Part shown: positions 9,265 to 18,517 of the stretch, piece after piece
Position numbering within the stretch: position 1 is the stretch's first letter
Layout: every line of letters begins with the position of its first letter
Assembly: GCF_023718305.1 (NCBI RefSeq)
Contig: NZ_QEYO01000006.1
Coordinates: forward strand, 124,001-188,000
DNA length: 64,000 nt
DNA from: Gramella sp. AN32
GTDB taxonomy: Bacteria > Bacteroidota > Bacteroidia > Flavobacteriales > Flavobacteriaceae
Direction: 5' to 3'
Program-made: the position numbers and the translations under genes
Notes under the pieces: generated by a model
Told to the model about the DNA's origin: nothing
Databases searched by the model: none
The model's input: only the letters and a program-made list of their open reading frames with translations

Positions 9265-9849
9265 TTAAAACTGGTACCGGAACCCTAACAAATAATGGTC
9301 GCTACTGCTTTTAAAAGTGAGTTGCATATGCTCCTGCTGGTATGGAGTAGTGAAGATTAGAGTACTTCCAATTCCTACAACCGCACCGGCAAGAATATCA
9401 TACCCGTCATGTTTATCGGCATTAATCCGGGAAAAGCCGGTGAAGCCCGCGGCAAGATATGCCGGGATACTGTATTTAAATCCGTAGCGTTTATGGATAA
9501 AAGAAGCACTTTGAAAAACGGTGGAAGTATGACCTGAAGGAAAGGCATTATCACCGTTTCCATAAGGTCTTGGTTTATTTAAAGCGATCTTTAATCCAAA
9601 AGTTACTGCCTGATTTGTTAAAAAAGCTTTGGTGAATTGCCATGATCCTTCCTTATCCTTTAAAATAAAAGTTGTGGCTAGGGTAGTGGCGGGTACTGCA
9701 AATAGAAAAAAATCCCCTGCATTTTCGATATTCTTATCATTATGCTTAACCAGCTGGGAACTCCCAACAAATGGGAAAGCAAAAAGGAGAAATATTAATA
9801 TGAATTTTCGAAAAAGGGAAAGCTTATTATTTAAAGTGTTTTGGGGCAT
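9265..9849 (-). CDS. PAP2-family membrane phosphatase
   Basis: 194 residues with an N-terminal signal or membrane segment (FRKFILIFLLFAFPFVGSSQ). The three PAP2 phosphatase signatures are visible in order: KIALNKPRPYG (motif 1), PSGHTS (motif 2, catalytic His) and SRINADKHDGYDILAGA (motif 3, SRxxxxxHxxxD). Such enzymes remove phosphate from isoprenoid or lipid A phosphates on the periplasmic side. It is downstream of a GT39 and a GT2 gene on the same strand, which fits lipid A or undecaprenyl-sugar modification. A signal peptide in place of a long set of membrane helices suggests a mostly periplasmic enzyme. Confidence 0.85.
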   Translation of the reverse strand: MPQNTLNNKLSLFRKFILIFLLFAFPFVGSSQLVKHNDKNIENAGDFFLFAVPATTLATTFILKDKEGSWQFTKAFLTNQAVTFGLKIALNKPRPYGNGDNAFPSGHTSTVFQSASFIHKRYGFKYSIPAYLAAGFTGFSRINADKHDGYDILAGAVVGIGSTLIFTTPYQQEHMQLTFKSSSDHYLLGFRYQF

Positions 9850-9908
9850 ATTATATCAATTGGATGCAATACTAGAAAAAGATTCTAAAGAAATACTATA
9901 CCTTAAGT

Positions 9909-11528
9909 TTAATAATATATCCTCCATTCATTAAAATCTTTTTCGTGGTTATACCAGTCTAAAATTTCCTGAAGTGAATCATTTAAAACTTTTGTTTTTT
10001 TAATAAGTACAGCAGAATTTTTAATTGTGAGAGCCTGGCTAAATCTTCTGAATTCCCCATCAATCCGAAGATCATAGTAACTTTTTTTATAATCTTCATC
10101 GCTTTCAAAACTCAAATTTCGGAAAGTTTTATAATCCTGCTCTGCAACTGTCACGATTTGGGCATCTGTATAAAATGCTGCGGAAGGAATCAATTTATCA
10201 TAAATAAAAAGCCTTTGAAGTGAAGGTTTGGTGGTGTTGATAAAACTAACCGGCTCTTTCACACTATTAATAACCGATGGATTACTGCTTGCAAAAATAC
10301 TGAAGCTTATAAGAAGGGTACAGGAGAACAGGAAACCAGGGAATAATAATTTAATACTTTCAGAAGCATCAAATTTCGTAATTAGAAAAACGGCGAGCGC
10401 AAGAATTATAATTATCGTGAGCATAGAAATATATGAAATAGCGAATATTCCCAAAAATCCTGTAATCATAATTCCCAATATCAATAACCCAATAAGGGCA
10501 TAAATGATCCCATTAAAAATACGCATCCAGTTTTTGGATATTTTTATAAAGAGATAGCCACCTAACAATGCTAGGAATGGATATAGAGGTAAGATATAAA
10601 GCACCAGTTTAGAAGAGAAGAAAGAGAAAATAAGGAGATTGATTAATATAGTTAAAACCAACAATTTAAGCCCGACATCTTGTTTTATAAGCTTCTTTTT
10701 CTTTATTAATTTCAAACAAATCAAAGCAACCCAGGGTAACCCAATTGCAGGAGCCAGTAAGAAATAATACCACCAGGGTTCATCACGGTGAAAGCTTTTT
10801 GCATTTACAGTCCTGTCTATTAGTTGCCTGTCTATAAAATAATCCCAAAGTTGCGGATTCGCATGTATCACAGCGACAAACCAGGAAGAGGAGATGATTA
10901 AAAATAAGAATGTTCCCAGTATATGATGCAGGGTAATTCTAAAACCTTTTTTTAAAAGTATATTATAAATAATCACAAAACTTATAAATGGAAGAAGGAC
11001 CACGGGACCTTTTGTTAAAAAGCCAAGGCCAAGGAAACAACAACCTGCATATAAATATATTTTTTTGTTTTCAGCTACGTATTCGAGCCAACTATATATC
11101 GACAATAGAAAAAAGGTTGTAAGATAAGCATCTGTGGTTAGGTTCCTAATGGAAATTAATACGATAGGAAATGAAAAATAAATTAGAGTGGAGGCATAAG
11201 CAATCTCCTTATTTTTAAACAACCTATTTCCAATTTTATAGATTAAGATCAATTGTATAATTAAAGCAATTCCAAGAAAAAATCGCGCTCCAAATTCATT
11301 TGTTCCAAACATTTTATAACCTAAAGCGGTAATATAATAAGTTAGTGGTGGCTTATGAAAATGTTTAATTCCAAGTTTGGTAGGGTTTAAATAATCCCCA
11401 TTTTCCGCCATTTCCCGACTTATTTCTGCATAGCGGGCTTCACTGGTTTCAGATAAACCATAACTTCCTAAACCAATGTTTAGGACACAAAAAATAATTA
11501 GAAGTGTAACAATTAATCTTTTAGACAT
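9909..11528 (-). CDS. GT39/ArnT-like membrane glycosyltransferase
   Basis: 539 residues with about 11-12 predicted membrane helices. The first periplasmic loop reads SETSEARYAEISREMAENGDYLNPTKLGIKHFHKPPLTYYI, matching the acidic catalytic loop (Asp/Glu-Ala-Arg-Tyr) and the HKPPL segment of ArnT/PMT-type transferases. These enzymes move a sugar from undecaprenyl phosphate to lipid A or a protein in the periplasm. It lies 15 bp after a DPM1-like GT2 gene, the usual supplier of the polyprenyl-phosphate sugar, and upstream of the PAP2 phosphatase. The substrate is inferred from context only. Confidence 0.85.
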   Translation of the reverse strand: MSKRLIVTLLIIFCVLNIGLGSYGLSETSEARYAEISREMAENGDYLNPTKLGIKHFHKPPLTYYITALGYKMFGTNEFGARFFLGIALIIQLILIYKIGNRLFKNKEIAYASTLIYFSFPIVLISIRNLTTDAYLTTFFLLSIYSWLEYVAENKKIYLYAGCCFLGLGFLTKGPVVLLPFISFVIIYNILLKKGFRITLHHILGTFLFLIISSSWFVAVIHANPQLWDYFIDRQLIDRTVNAKSFHRDEPWWYYFLLAPAIGLPWVALICLKLIKKKKLIKQDVGLKLLVLTILINLLIFSFFSSKLVLYILPLYPFLALLGGYLFIKISKNWMRIFNGIIYALIGLLILGIMITGFLGIFAISYISMLTIIIILALAVFLITKFDASESIKLLFPGFLFSCTLLISFSIFASSNPSVINSVKEPVSFINTTKPSLQRLFIYDKLIPSAAFYTDAQIVTVAEQDYKTFRNLSFESDEDYKKSYYDLRIDGEFRRFSQALTIKNSAVLIKKTKVLNDSLQEILDWYNHEKDFNEWRIYY

Positions 11529-11543
11529 TATAAATAGCTGAGA

Positions 11544-12314
11544 TTAATTAGGAAGGATTTCAGTGTTTTCTTCTACAGGAGATTTAACTGCCCCTGCGGA
11601 TGTTGCCGGATGACTAGTTTGATAATTGATATAACTTTTTTTCATCCATAAATAGGCAAAACAATCAAATAATGGTTTTATGAGTCGGTTTCTAAGTCCG
11701 AATTTTGGTGTGCCGGCGGTTCGGGGAAAATGCTTAATTGGAACCTGTTTTATTCTTCCTTTCTGTAATAGGATCATAGCGGGTAAAAATCGGTGTAAAC
11801 CTTTAAACATGGGAATTCGTTGAGCATATTCAGTTTTAATAATTTTCAGGGGACATCCGGTATCATCCATCCCATCATCAGTAAAAGTTCTTCTAATGGT
11901 ATTGGCTATTTTAGAAGTGAGATTCTTTTTAAAGCTATCTTTTCGGTTAGATCTAACACCGGTGACCAGTTCATGATCTTCAATTTCTGCCAGTAATAAC
12001 CCAAAATCCATTGGACTTGTTTGCAGATCACTATCTATATAGCCCACCAGGGATGTCCTAACATGATCAAAACTAGCTTTTATGGCACTACTCAGGCCGT
12101 AATTCTGATTAAAACTTAAATAGTGAAAATTTGAGTTTTTGGATACAACTTCTTTTATAAGCTTCAGGCTGCTATCTGAAGAACCATCATTTACAAATAG
12201 AGCTTTTACGGGAATGCTGGCAATATCAATATATTTTTGGACCTCTTTTTCCACTCTAAGAATATTTCCTTCTTCGTTGTAAACCGGAATAATGATCGTA
12301 AGAGTATGTGTCAT
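11544..12314 (-). CDS. DPM1-like polyprenyl-phosphate glycosyltransferase (GT2)
   Basis: 256 residues. MTHTLTIIIPVYNEEGNI opens a GT-A fold; FVNDGSSDSSL and VGYIDSDLQTSP give the nucleotide and metal sites (DSD). The protein ends without the two C-terminal membrane helices of ArnC-type homologues, so it resembles DPM1-like soluble forms. I use ATG 12314; a TTG three codons upstream is weaker. The enzyme would load a sugar onto undecaprenyl phosphate for the neighbouring GT39 transferase. Confidence 0.85.
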   Translation of the reverse strand: MTHTLTIIIPVYNEEGNILRVEKEVQKYIDIASIPVKALFVNDGSSDSSLKLIKEVVSKNSNFHYLSFNQNYGLSSAIKASFDHVRTSLVGYIDSDLQTSPMDFGLLLAEIEDHELVTGVRSNRKDSFKKNLTSKIANTIRRTFTDDGMDDTGCPLKIIKTEYAQRIPMFKGLHRFLPAMILLQKGRIKQVPIKHFPRTAGTPKFGLRNRLIKPLFDCFAYLWMKKSYINYQTSHPATSAGAVKSPVEENTEILPN

Positions 12315-12399
12315 GAAAACCAATGATTTTTGTAAAAATAGAAATAGATTCTTAAGTCATTCTAAAGTGTTGAAAATTCTTGTTTCTGAATTTTTTCTA

Positions 12400-12662
12400 T
12401 GGTCGATCAGAATCAAAATACTTATAGCAATAACTGAAACTATGGGAGAAAAACAGCGATCCAAAAAAAGATCTCTTTTTTTCGCTCTTTAATTGGGGTT
12501 ACCCGTAAATTAGAATAGGTAAAATACCAAATGCTTAGGATTAGAACCAGACAGGTAAAAAAAATAAGGCTTCCATAGAAATAACCGGTATGCAAGTCCT
12601 ATCCAGATAATCTGAAATTTCAGTCCCAAGTGTTGTGGTTGCGATAATCACCAACCAAAAGT
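12400..12662 (-). pseudogene. Decayed DUF347 (COG4705-like) membrane protein remnant
   Basis: Minus-strand translation directly after the truncated response regulator gives FWLVIIATTTLGTEISDYLD. After a frameshift near 12600 it continues as LHTGYFYGSLIFFTCLVLIL and then IKERKKEIFFWIAVFLP, followed by an in-frame stop and another shift. This alternation of a TTLGxxxSDxLDR-like helix, a GYxxGSL helix and a second FWIAxxL helix is what DUF347 proteins show. No intact frame exists, so it is a remnant. The family call is from memory of the pattern. Confidence 0.55.
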
Positions 12663-13127
12663 TTATTCTTTCCTGGTAAGATTTATGGGGTAATTATTCA
12701 CAAAAGTCGTTCTTTCAACAGGTTTTAAACAAATTTCGTTAAATTCCAGAATTTCATTACCCTGATAAATTCCTCTTCGTATGATTGCTTTAATACGTGA
12801 GTTAAGTTCTGCCAGGTGAAAGGGTTTGGTCAAATAATCATCGGCTCCCAGATCCAAACCTTCGAGTTTATCTTCTAAAGAACTGTTTGCTGAGATAATA
12901 ATTACCCCGGTTGTTGTGTTGTTCTTTTTTAAATTTTTAAGAACTTCAATCCCGCTACCCGAAATAAGGTTAATGTCCAGAACAATAATATCATACTTGT
13001 AAAGTTCAACTTTTGAAATTGCTTCTTCGTAATTTGATGCAGTTTCGCAAATCGAGCCATCCTGTTTAAGGTAGTTTGCAATGGAAAGTTGCAATTCTTT
13101 TTCGTCTTCGGCAATTAGATATTTCAT
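12663..13127 (-). pseudogene. OmpR-type response regulator, truncated
   Basis: 154 residues hold a complete receiver domain: MKYLIAEDEKELQL (acidic pair), phospho-acceptor Asp in DIIVLDINL, Thr/Ser at IIISANS, and Lys in YLTKPFHLAEL. The winged-helix output domain begins (ILEFNEICL, INLTRKE) but stops after LTRKE, where OmpR proteins normally run a further 60-70 residues. The following bases belong to a DUF347 remnant in the same orientation, so a deletion fused the two. Without its DNA-binding helix it should not bind DNA normally. No histidine kinase is nearby. Confidence 0.75.
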
Positions 13128-13201
13128 CCAAAAAGATTTAAAAGGAAAGTTAAGTACACTTTCTCAATTAAATCTAAAGAAATGAAAGGTAAAATAGGAT
13201 G

Positions 13202-13231
13202 AAAAAAAGCCCTGAATTTTCAGGGCTTTAG
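13202..13231 (-). terminator. Rho-independent terminator after tRNA-Arg remnant
   Basis: An 11-bp stem (AAAGCCCTGAA with TTCAGGGCTTT) with a very short loop is followed on the minus strand by a run of T. It sits just past the tRNA 3' end and would end its transcript. Confidence 0.7.
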
Positions 13232-13241
13232 TGTGCATTTG

Positions 13242-13289
13242 TGATCGCACCAGGATTCGAACCTGGGACCGCCTGCTTAGAAGGCAGCA
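13242..13289 (-). tRNA. tRNA-Arg(UCU) 3' half; left attachment site of the element
   Basis: Read on the minus strand, this has the anticodon stem-loop CTGC-CTTCTAA-GCAG (anticodon TCT, arginine), a variable region, a T arm CCAGG-TTCGAAT-CCTGG and the 3' acceptor strand ending GCGATCA. The D arm and 5' acceptor strand are absent: sequence beyond the anticodon stem is unrelated. A fragment starting at the anticodon loop is what tRNA-targeting tyrosine recombinases leave behind. The orientation (3' end pointing left, integrase to the right) puts the element on the right and predicts an intact tRNA-Arg at its far end. Confidence 0.8.
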
Positions 13290-13446
13290 TTTTTGAATAC
13301 ACCTGAATACAAACTAAAGGGTGTAAATCTGTAAAACAGCATATATAGCAGTATTCGACCTCATTTGATAGCGATTGATATCAAAAATATGTGTGCGTAA
13401 AGTGTGCGTAATTTTAGCTAAATTTATATTGTAAATAGGAAAGGAA

Positions 13447-14703
13447 ATGGCAAGAGCGAGATTAGTTTTAGATACACGGGTGAAGTCAAAATATTCCAAT
13501 GATGGTCTGTTTCCAATTACTATTAGAATTTTTCATAAAAAACCTCGAATGATCCGTCTTCCGTATAGTACTTCCAAATCTGGATGGGATGATAAAAATA
13601 TGTTGCTTAAGAAATCGGCTGTTGCAAATAAAGATGTTGAATGTGATAAAATTAATACCTTAATTTATAACAAACTGCATTTAGCAAAGTCTACAATTTA
13701 CAATTTAGGAGATACAATCAACATCATTTCTGTTGATACCTTAGTAGAAAACATTAAAAAGTGTTGGGATGAACAACTGGATTCTAAAGTAAAACAAAAC
13801 TTATCTAATGAAATTACTTTGGATAATTGGGGTCAGATTTTAATCGATCGTAAATTAAAGGCTAATAAACCAGCTACAGCAAAATGGTATAAAGACTCCA
13901 TCACCGCTTTTACACAATTTAATGAAGGTAAATCGGTGAAGCTATATCAAATAACAGTTACATTTTTGAAAAATTTTGAAATGGAGCATATTTCCAGAGG
14001 AAATTCGAAAAACGGCATAAGTTCTTATATAAGAGCTATCCGGGCAATTTATAACAGCGCTTTAAGAGAAGAAAAGTATAATAATTTAAAAAATCCTTTT
14101 TTAAATTATAAAATTCCATCAACTGGAAGGACAAAAAAGAAAGCTCTCTCAAAAGAAAAAATTGTGGCTATTAGAAATTTAAAATATGAAAAATTTTCCA
14201 ATCTCTGGCATACAAAGAACTACTTCTTATGTATGTTTAATTGTAGAGGAATGAACCTTATTGATTTAGCAAAGTTAAGAGTTAAAGATATAAGGAATAA
14301 TAGAATTTTTTATGGTCGAAGTAAGACGGGAGATCCTTTATCTGTAAAGGTGACCATAGAATTTGCCAAAATTTTAGAATTTTATATTCAGGATAAAGAT
14401 AAAGACGATTTTATTTTTCCTATCGGATATGATGGTTCCGTTAGCACTTTTAAAAAATATAGATCTGATAGAAGGTTAGTAAATAAATTGCTTAAAAAGA
14501 TTGCTGAAGATGCAGGTATTGATGAAAAGATCACCTCATATTATATTCGGCATTCCTGGGCAACCATAGCTAAAAATATGGGTATTTCGACTGAAATAAT
14601 AAGTGAAGGTTTAGGTCATCATTCATTAAAAACTACAGAAATCTATCTCAAAAGTTTTGATAATACAGTTCTGGATGATGCAAATGATTTAATAGTAGCT
14701 TAA
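13447..14703 (+). CDS. int: Tyrosine recombinase (site-specific integrase)
   Basis: 418 residues in the Bacteroidota transposon-integrase layout: an N-terminal arm-binding region, a SAM-like core-binding domain (about 120-220) and a catalytic domain. Catalytic residues are visible: Arg267 in NCRGMN, Lys293 in GRSKTGD, Arg368-His369 in YYIRHSWAT, the LGHHSLKTT segment, and the nucleophile Tyr400 in TEIYLKSF. The first His of box II is replaced by Tyr, which is common in this group. It starts about 155 bp from the truncated tRNA-Arg, so it is the enzyme that inserted the element there. Confidence 0.95.
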   Translation: MARARLVLDTRVKSKYSNDGLFPITIRIFHKKPRMIRLPYSTSKSGWDDKNMLLKKSAVANKDVECDKINTLIYNKLHLAKSTIYNLGDTINIISVDTLVENIKKCWDEQLDSKVKQNLSNEITLDNWGQILIDRKLKANKPATAKWYKDSITAFTQFNEGKSVKLYQITVTFLKNFEMEHISRGNSKNGISSYIRAIRAIYNSALREEKYNNLKNPFLNYKIPSTGRTKKKALSKEKIVAIRNLKYEKFSNLWHTKNYFLCMFNCRGMNLIDLAKLRVKDIRNNRIFYGRSKTGDPLSVKVTIEFAKILEFYIQDKDKDDFIFPIGYDGSVSTFKKYRSDRRLVNKLLKKIAEDAGIDEKITSYYIRHSWATIAKNMGISTEIISEGLGHHSLKTTEIYLKSFDNTVLDDANDLIVA

Positions 14704-15028
14704 TATATAGCTCTAATTTTCAATAAATTTGTTTTAATAGCCTTTTAGTATATTTCTATTCCAGATTAAATAGCAAGATTACCTTTTTAAAATTTCTGGT
14801 ATCACCATATCATTTTTTTACATAAATTTATAAATTCCAATTACTTACGAAGCTCTTTATAATTGCTTGGTAAATTTTTTTTGTGGTCGTGATAAAATCT
14901 ATTTTCACCCAAAGGATAGATTTGTAGTGTTTTGACGAATAGGCCGTTATTTATAAATAGTCTGTTAATTCGCCTTCCTTCATTTTTGTTATAGATTAAT
15001 TTAGTGCTTTGATTTTCAATTGGGTGTC
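14704..15028. other. Intergenic region upstream of the peptide exporter
   Basis: 325 bp of AT-rich DNA between the integrase and the C39 ABC exporter gene. It presumably holds the promoter of the exporter operon. I see no exact TAnnTTTG element, RNA gene or clear repeat. Confidence 0.4.
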
Positions 15029-17206
15029 ATGTTTGGTGCAATTAATTTTCCGGCTTATCGTCAGCTTGATCAAATGGATTGTGGGCCTACCTGCCTAAAA
15101 ATCATTACAGAATTTTACGGCAGACATTTCAATATAGATTTTTTACGTGAAATCTCATCCCAACAAAAAGGAGGAGTATCCTTTCAGGGTCTTTCACAAG
15201 CAATGGAAAGAATTGGATTAGATTCTGTTGGCATTAAAGCTAACTTAAAGGAACTGATTGAAGATATTCCACTTCCTGCAATTGCTCACTGGGAACAGAA
15301 TCATTTTTTGGTGATATATAAAACTGATAAACGAAATGTTTTTGTTTCAGACCCGGCCATAGGAAGAATAAAATATTCTCATAATGAATTTCAGGTGCGA
15401 TGGTCAGGTAAGAATGAAAATGAGGGCGTATTACTCCTTGTCCAACCTAAAGAGGATTTTCTGGATAACGATAATGAAGAAGCTAAGCCGGAAGGAATAG
15501 GATTTTTACTCGAATATCTTAGTCCGTATAAAAAATATATAGGACAAATCACCTTGGGTTTATTCACTGCGATGTTAATTCAGTTAATCCTTCCTTTTCT
15601 AACTCAAAGCATTGTGGATTACGGGATCAATTATGAGAATCTTGATTTTATATACCTGATCGTTATAGCACAACTTTTTTTATTTCTAACACGTTCCGTC
15701 ACAGAGGTGATTCGGGATTGGCTCTTACTGCACATCAGCACCAAAGTTACCATCGCTATGGTATCGGATTTTCTGGATAAACTTTTGAAACTTCCAATTA
15801 CTTTTTTTGACTCAAAAACCACCGGCGATTTTATGCAGAGGATTTACGATCATCAAAGAGTAGAGGAATTCCTGAGCGGCCAATCCCTGAGTATATTTTT
15901 TGACCTGCTTAGCATAATAGTTTTTGCTTTTGTTTTAGGAATTTTTGATAGTACGATACTTCTAATCTTCTTGATTGGAACTTCTTTGTTTTTAGGGTGG
16001 TCTCTTATATTTATGAAAAAGAAAGAGGTTCTGGATCACCAGCAATTTGATTTGCATAGAAAGGAGCAATCCCATTTTCTTCAAATCATTATGGCGGTGA
16101 TGGAAATCAAACTTAACAATTCTGAAGAAAGAAGAAAATCGGAATGGAAGGTGAACCAATCCAGGCTTTTTGGTTTACAATCAACTATCCTGAAGGTTGA
16201 TCATAGTCAAATTAAGGGCGGTAAATTTATTAATGAAATTACGGGCATCCTGATTGTTTTTTGGTCAGCAAAGGCAGTTATATCAGGGGAAATATCCTTA
16301 GGTACCATGCTGGCAATCCAATTCATTGTAGGAAGTCTTTACATACCAATTTCTAATACCATCGATTTCCTAGTAGGCTATCAAAAAGCAAAACTTTCTT
16401 TAAAAAGATTGGCGGAAATTCATAATCAAAAATCTGAAGTATATCAGAATGAAAGAGTTGGTTTAGAGTTTAAAGGCGATATAAAACTCGAAAATATCTC
16501 GTTTAATTATGGGGAACAGGGATCAAAAGCTGTTCTCAAGAATGTTTCTACAATTTTTCCAAACAGAAAAGTTACTGCCATTGTGGGAGCTAGTGGATCT
16601 GGTAAGACGAGCCTTCTGAAAATATTATTGAAATTATATAAACCTTGTGAAGGCAGGATAAGTATTGGAAACGAAAATTTCGAACATATTCAAGTAAACA
16701 ACTGGAGAAGGATGTGTGGTGTGGTTTTACAGGATGGAATTTTATTCAATGATACCATCGAACGAAATATCACAGAATCAAAATCTGATGAACCATTAAA
16801 CCAAAAGCGATTAATAGAATCGGTTGAAATGGCCAATTTGACCGGTTTAATTAGTTCACTCCCTCTTGGGTATCAAACCAGGATTGGTGAACAGGGACAG
16901 CTATTAAGCGGGGGAGAGAAACAAAGACTTCTAATTGCAAGGGCGATATACAAAGATCCTAAATATTTATTTTTTGATGAAGCTACAAGCTCCTTAGATG
17001 CTGAAAACGAAAAAATAATAACAGAAAACCTGAATCTTTTTTACCGGGATAAAACAGTAATTATCGTAGCCCATAGGCTATCCACGGTAAAAAATGCAGA
17101 TCAAATACTGGTTATGGACAAGGGAAATATCGTGGAACGAGGGAATCACCAAGAGTTACTATCTCAGAAAGGTGTTTACTATACATTAATAAGAAATCAA
17201 CTTTAA
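15029..17206 (+). CDS. C39-peptidase ABC exporter for double-glycine peptides
   Basis: 725 residues in three parts. Residues 1-140 are a C39 cysteine protease: RQLDQMDCGPTCLKII with Cys18, then the His segment LPAIAHWEQNHFLVIYK and VSDPAIG. About 165-440 is the membrane domain. The ATPase has GASGSGKTS (Walker A), LLSGGEKQRLLIARAI (signature), YLFFDEATSSLD (Walker B) and IIVAHRLS. Such proteins cut a leader after Gly-Gly and export the core peptide. I start at ATG 15029; a TTG at 15020 is less likely. It opens a five-gene run that includes a matching Gly-Gly peptide. Confidence 0.93.
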   Translation: MFGAINFPAYRQLDQMDCGPTCLKIITEFYGRHFNIDFLREISSQQKGGVSFQGLSQAMERIGLDSVGIKANLKELIEDIPLPAIAHWEQNHFLVIYKTDKRNVFVSDPAIGRIKYSHNEFQVRWSGKNENEGVLLLVQPKEDFLDNDNEEAKPEGIGFLLEYLSPYKKYIGQITLGLFTAMLIQLILPFLTQSIVDYGINYENLDFIYLIVIAQLFLFLTRSVTEVIRDWLLLHISTKVTIAMVSDFLDKLLKLPITFFDSKTTGDFMQRIYDHQRVEEFLSGQSLSIFFDLLSIIVFAFVLGIFDSTILLIFLIGTSLFLGWSLIFMKKKEVLDHQQFDLHRKEQSHFLQIIMAVMEIKLNNSEERRKSEWKVNQSRLFGLQSTILKVDHSQIKGGKFINEITGILIVFWSAKAVISGEISLGTMLAIQFIVGSLYIPISNTIDFLVGYQKAKLSLKRLAEIHNQKSEVYQNERVGLEFKGDIKLENISFNYGEQGSKAVLKNVSTIFPNRKVTAIVGASGSGKTSLLKILLKLYKPCEGRISIGNENFEHIQVNNWRRMCGVVLQDGILFNDTIERNITESKSDEPLNQKRLIESVEMANLTGLISSLPLGYQTRIGEQGQLLSGGEKQRLLIARAIYKDPKYLFFDEATSSLDAENEKIITENLNLFYRDKTVIIVAHRLSTVKNADQILVMDKGNIVERGNHQELLSQKGVYYTLIRNQL

Positions 17207-17214
17207 ATTTAACC

Positions 17215-18507
17215 ATTATCGAAAAATTCAAAAAATATAAAAATGATAATATTCTTCAGCGTGAACCCGGTTGGATATTACGGAATGGCACTAAGTTGAC
17301 ATTTGTTTTCTTTGTATTATTACTAATTTCCGCTGCCAATTTTCCATTTAATGAAGTTATTCAAGGAAAGGTAATTGTCACCTCTCAAAATCCACCCGTA
17401 CATATAAAAGCAAAATCTGGAGGTAAAATTTTAGCGATTAACTACCAACCCGGAGATTTAGTTTTTAAGGGGGATATTTTAGGAGAACTGGAAAATGATT
17501 CAAACACAAAAGATGTTGTAAATCTACGAGCTAATTTAGATACCGTTTTCAATATTCAAACTCTCAAAGATTTAAATGAGATTTACCCTCCACATTTAAT
17601 TTTAGGCAACGACCTTCAATTATATTACAATGCTTTTTTAAGTAATTATCATCATTTGATACTTGAAGCATCACTGAATGACCAATCTATTCATGATCAT
17701 CAAATGAGGCAGGAATTATCAAATCAGCTTTATTCCATTGATAGTAAAAAAGAAGAATTATCTATCGCTAAAAGAAATCTTGAAGTCTCGGAAACCAATT
17801 ATAAGAGGTTTCAGGAATTATTTAATAAGGGGGTGGTTTCTCAGGTTGATCTTGAAAATATAGAAAAAGATTTCTTAATGCAGCAGCGCCAATTTCATTT
17901 TTTAAATCAACAGTATTATCAGTTAACTTTAGAAAATAAGGGTATACATTCCAAATTGCAGCTTTCGAACAATACATCCTTAAGAACGAAGCGTAATCTA
18001 GAGGTTGATCTACTATTATCTCAACAGAATTTAATCAGTGCTATCCAAAAATGGGAAGATACCTACCTTTTGAAAAGCCCCATTGATGGCCGATTATCTT
18101 ATTTTGAAGTTTGGGGAGAATATCAGAATGTAGAAGTAGGAGAATCAGTATATAGTGTTGTTCCCGATATTCAGCAGGATCTGATAGGGAAATGCATAAT
18201 CCCCATTCGGAATGCAGGAAAGTTGAAAACAGGGCAAAAGGTAAATTTAAAGCTGGATAATTATCCTTATCACGAATGGGGAATGGTTAGAGCCAAGGTA
18301 GGATCGATTTCACAGATACCCAAAGGAGGAGACAATCCTGGTTACATTGTTTACTTAACTATTAATGATCTGAAAACCTCTTATGGTAAAGAATTAGAGT
18401 TTCATCAGGAATTAAATGGAACAGCAGAGATTTTACTGAAGGAAGTAACATTGATAGAACGGATTTTTTATCAATTCCGTCATTTATGGTCAAGTAGAGA
18501 ATTTTAA
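17215..18507 (+). CDS. HlyD-family adaptor of the peptide exporter
   Basis: A periplasmic adaptor: short cytoplasmic tail, one membrane helix (FVFFVLLLISAANFPF), a split biotinyl-lipoyl domain (VHIKAKSGGKILAINYQPGD and later LKSPIDGRLSY), long coiled coils, and a beta-barrel part (GQKVNLKLDNYPYHEWG). It joins the ABC exporter to an outer-membrane channel, which is not encoded here. The start is a problem: homologous-looking sequence (NILQREPGWILRNGTKLT) precedes the first TTG at 17296, but no in-frame ATG or GTG exists. ATT at 17215, 8 bp after the previous stop, is my choice; the true start is uncertain. Confidence 0.85.
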   Translation: MIEKFKKYKNDNILQREPGWILRNGTKLTFVFFVLLLISAANFPFNEVIQGKVIVTSQNPPVHIKAKSGGKILAINYQPGDLVFKGDILGELENDSNTKDVVNLRANLDTVFNIQTLKDLNEIYPPHLILGNDLQLYYNAFLSNYHHLILEASLNDQSIHDHQMRQELSNQLYSIDSKKEELSIAKRNLEVSETNYKRFQELFNKGVVSQVDLENIEKDFLMQQRQFHFLNQQYYQLTLENKGIHSKLQLSNNTSLRTKRNLEVDLLLSQQNLISAIQKWEDTYLLKSPIDGRLSYFEVWGEYQNVEVGESVYSVVPDIQQDLIGKCIIPIRNAGKLKTGQKVNLKLDNYPYHEWGMVRAKVGSISQIPKGGDNPGYIVYLTINDLKTSYGKELEFHQELNGTAEILLKEVTLIERIFYQFRHLWSSREF

Positions 18508-18517
18508 ATGGTTGAAC

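Noticed and set aside
12292..12492. Plus-strand 66-codon ORF between the GT2 gene and the response regulator
   Set aside because: No domain, and the opposite strand carries recognisable DUF347 remnants.
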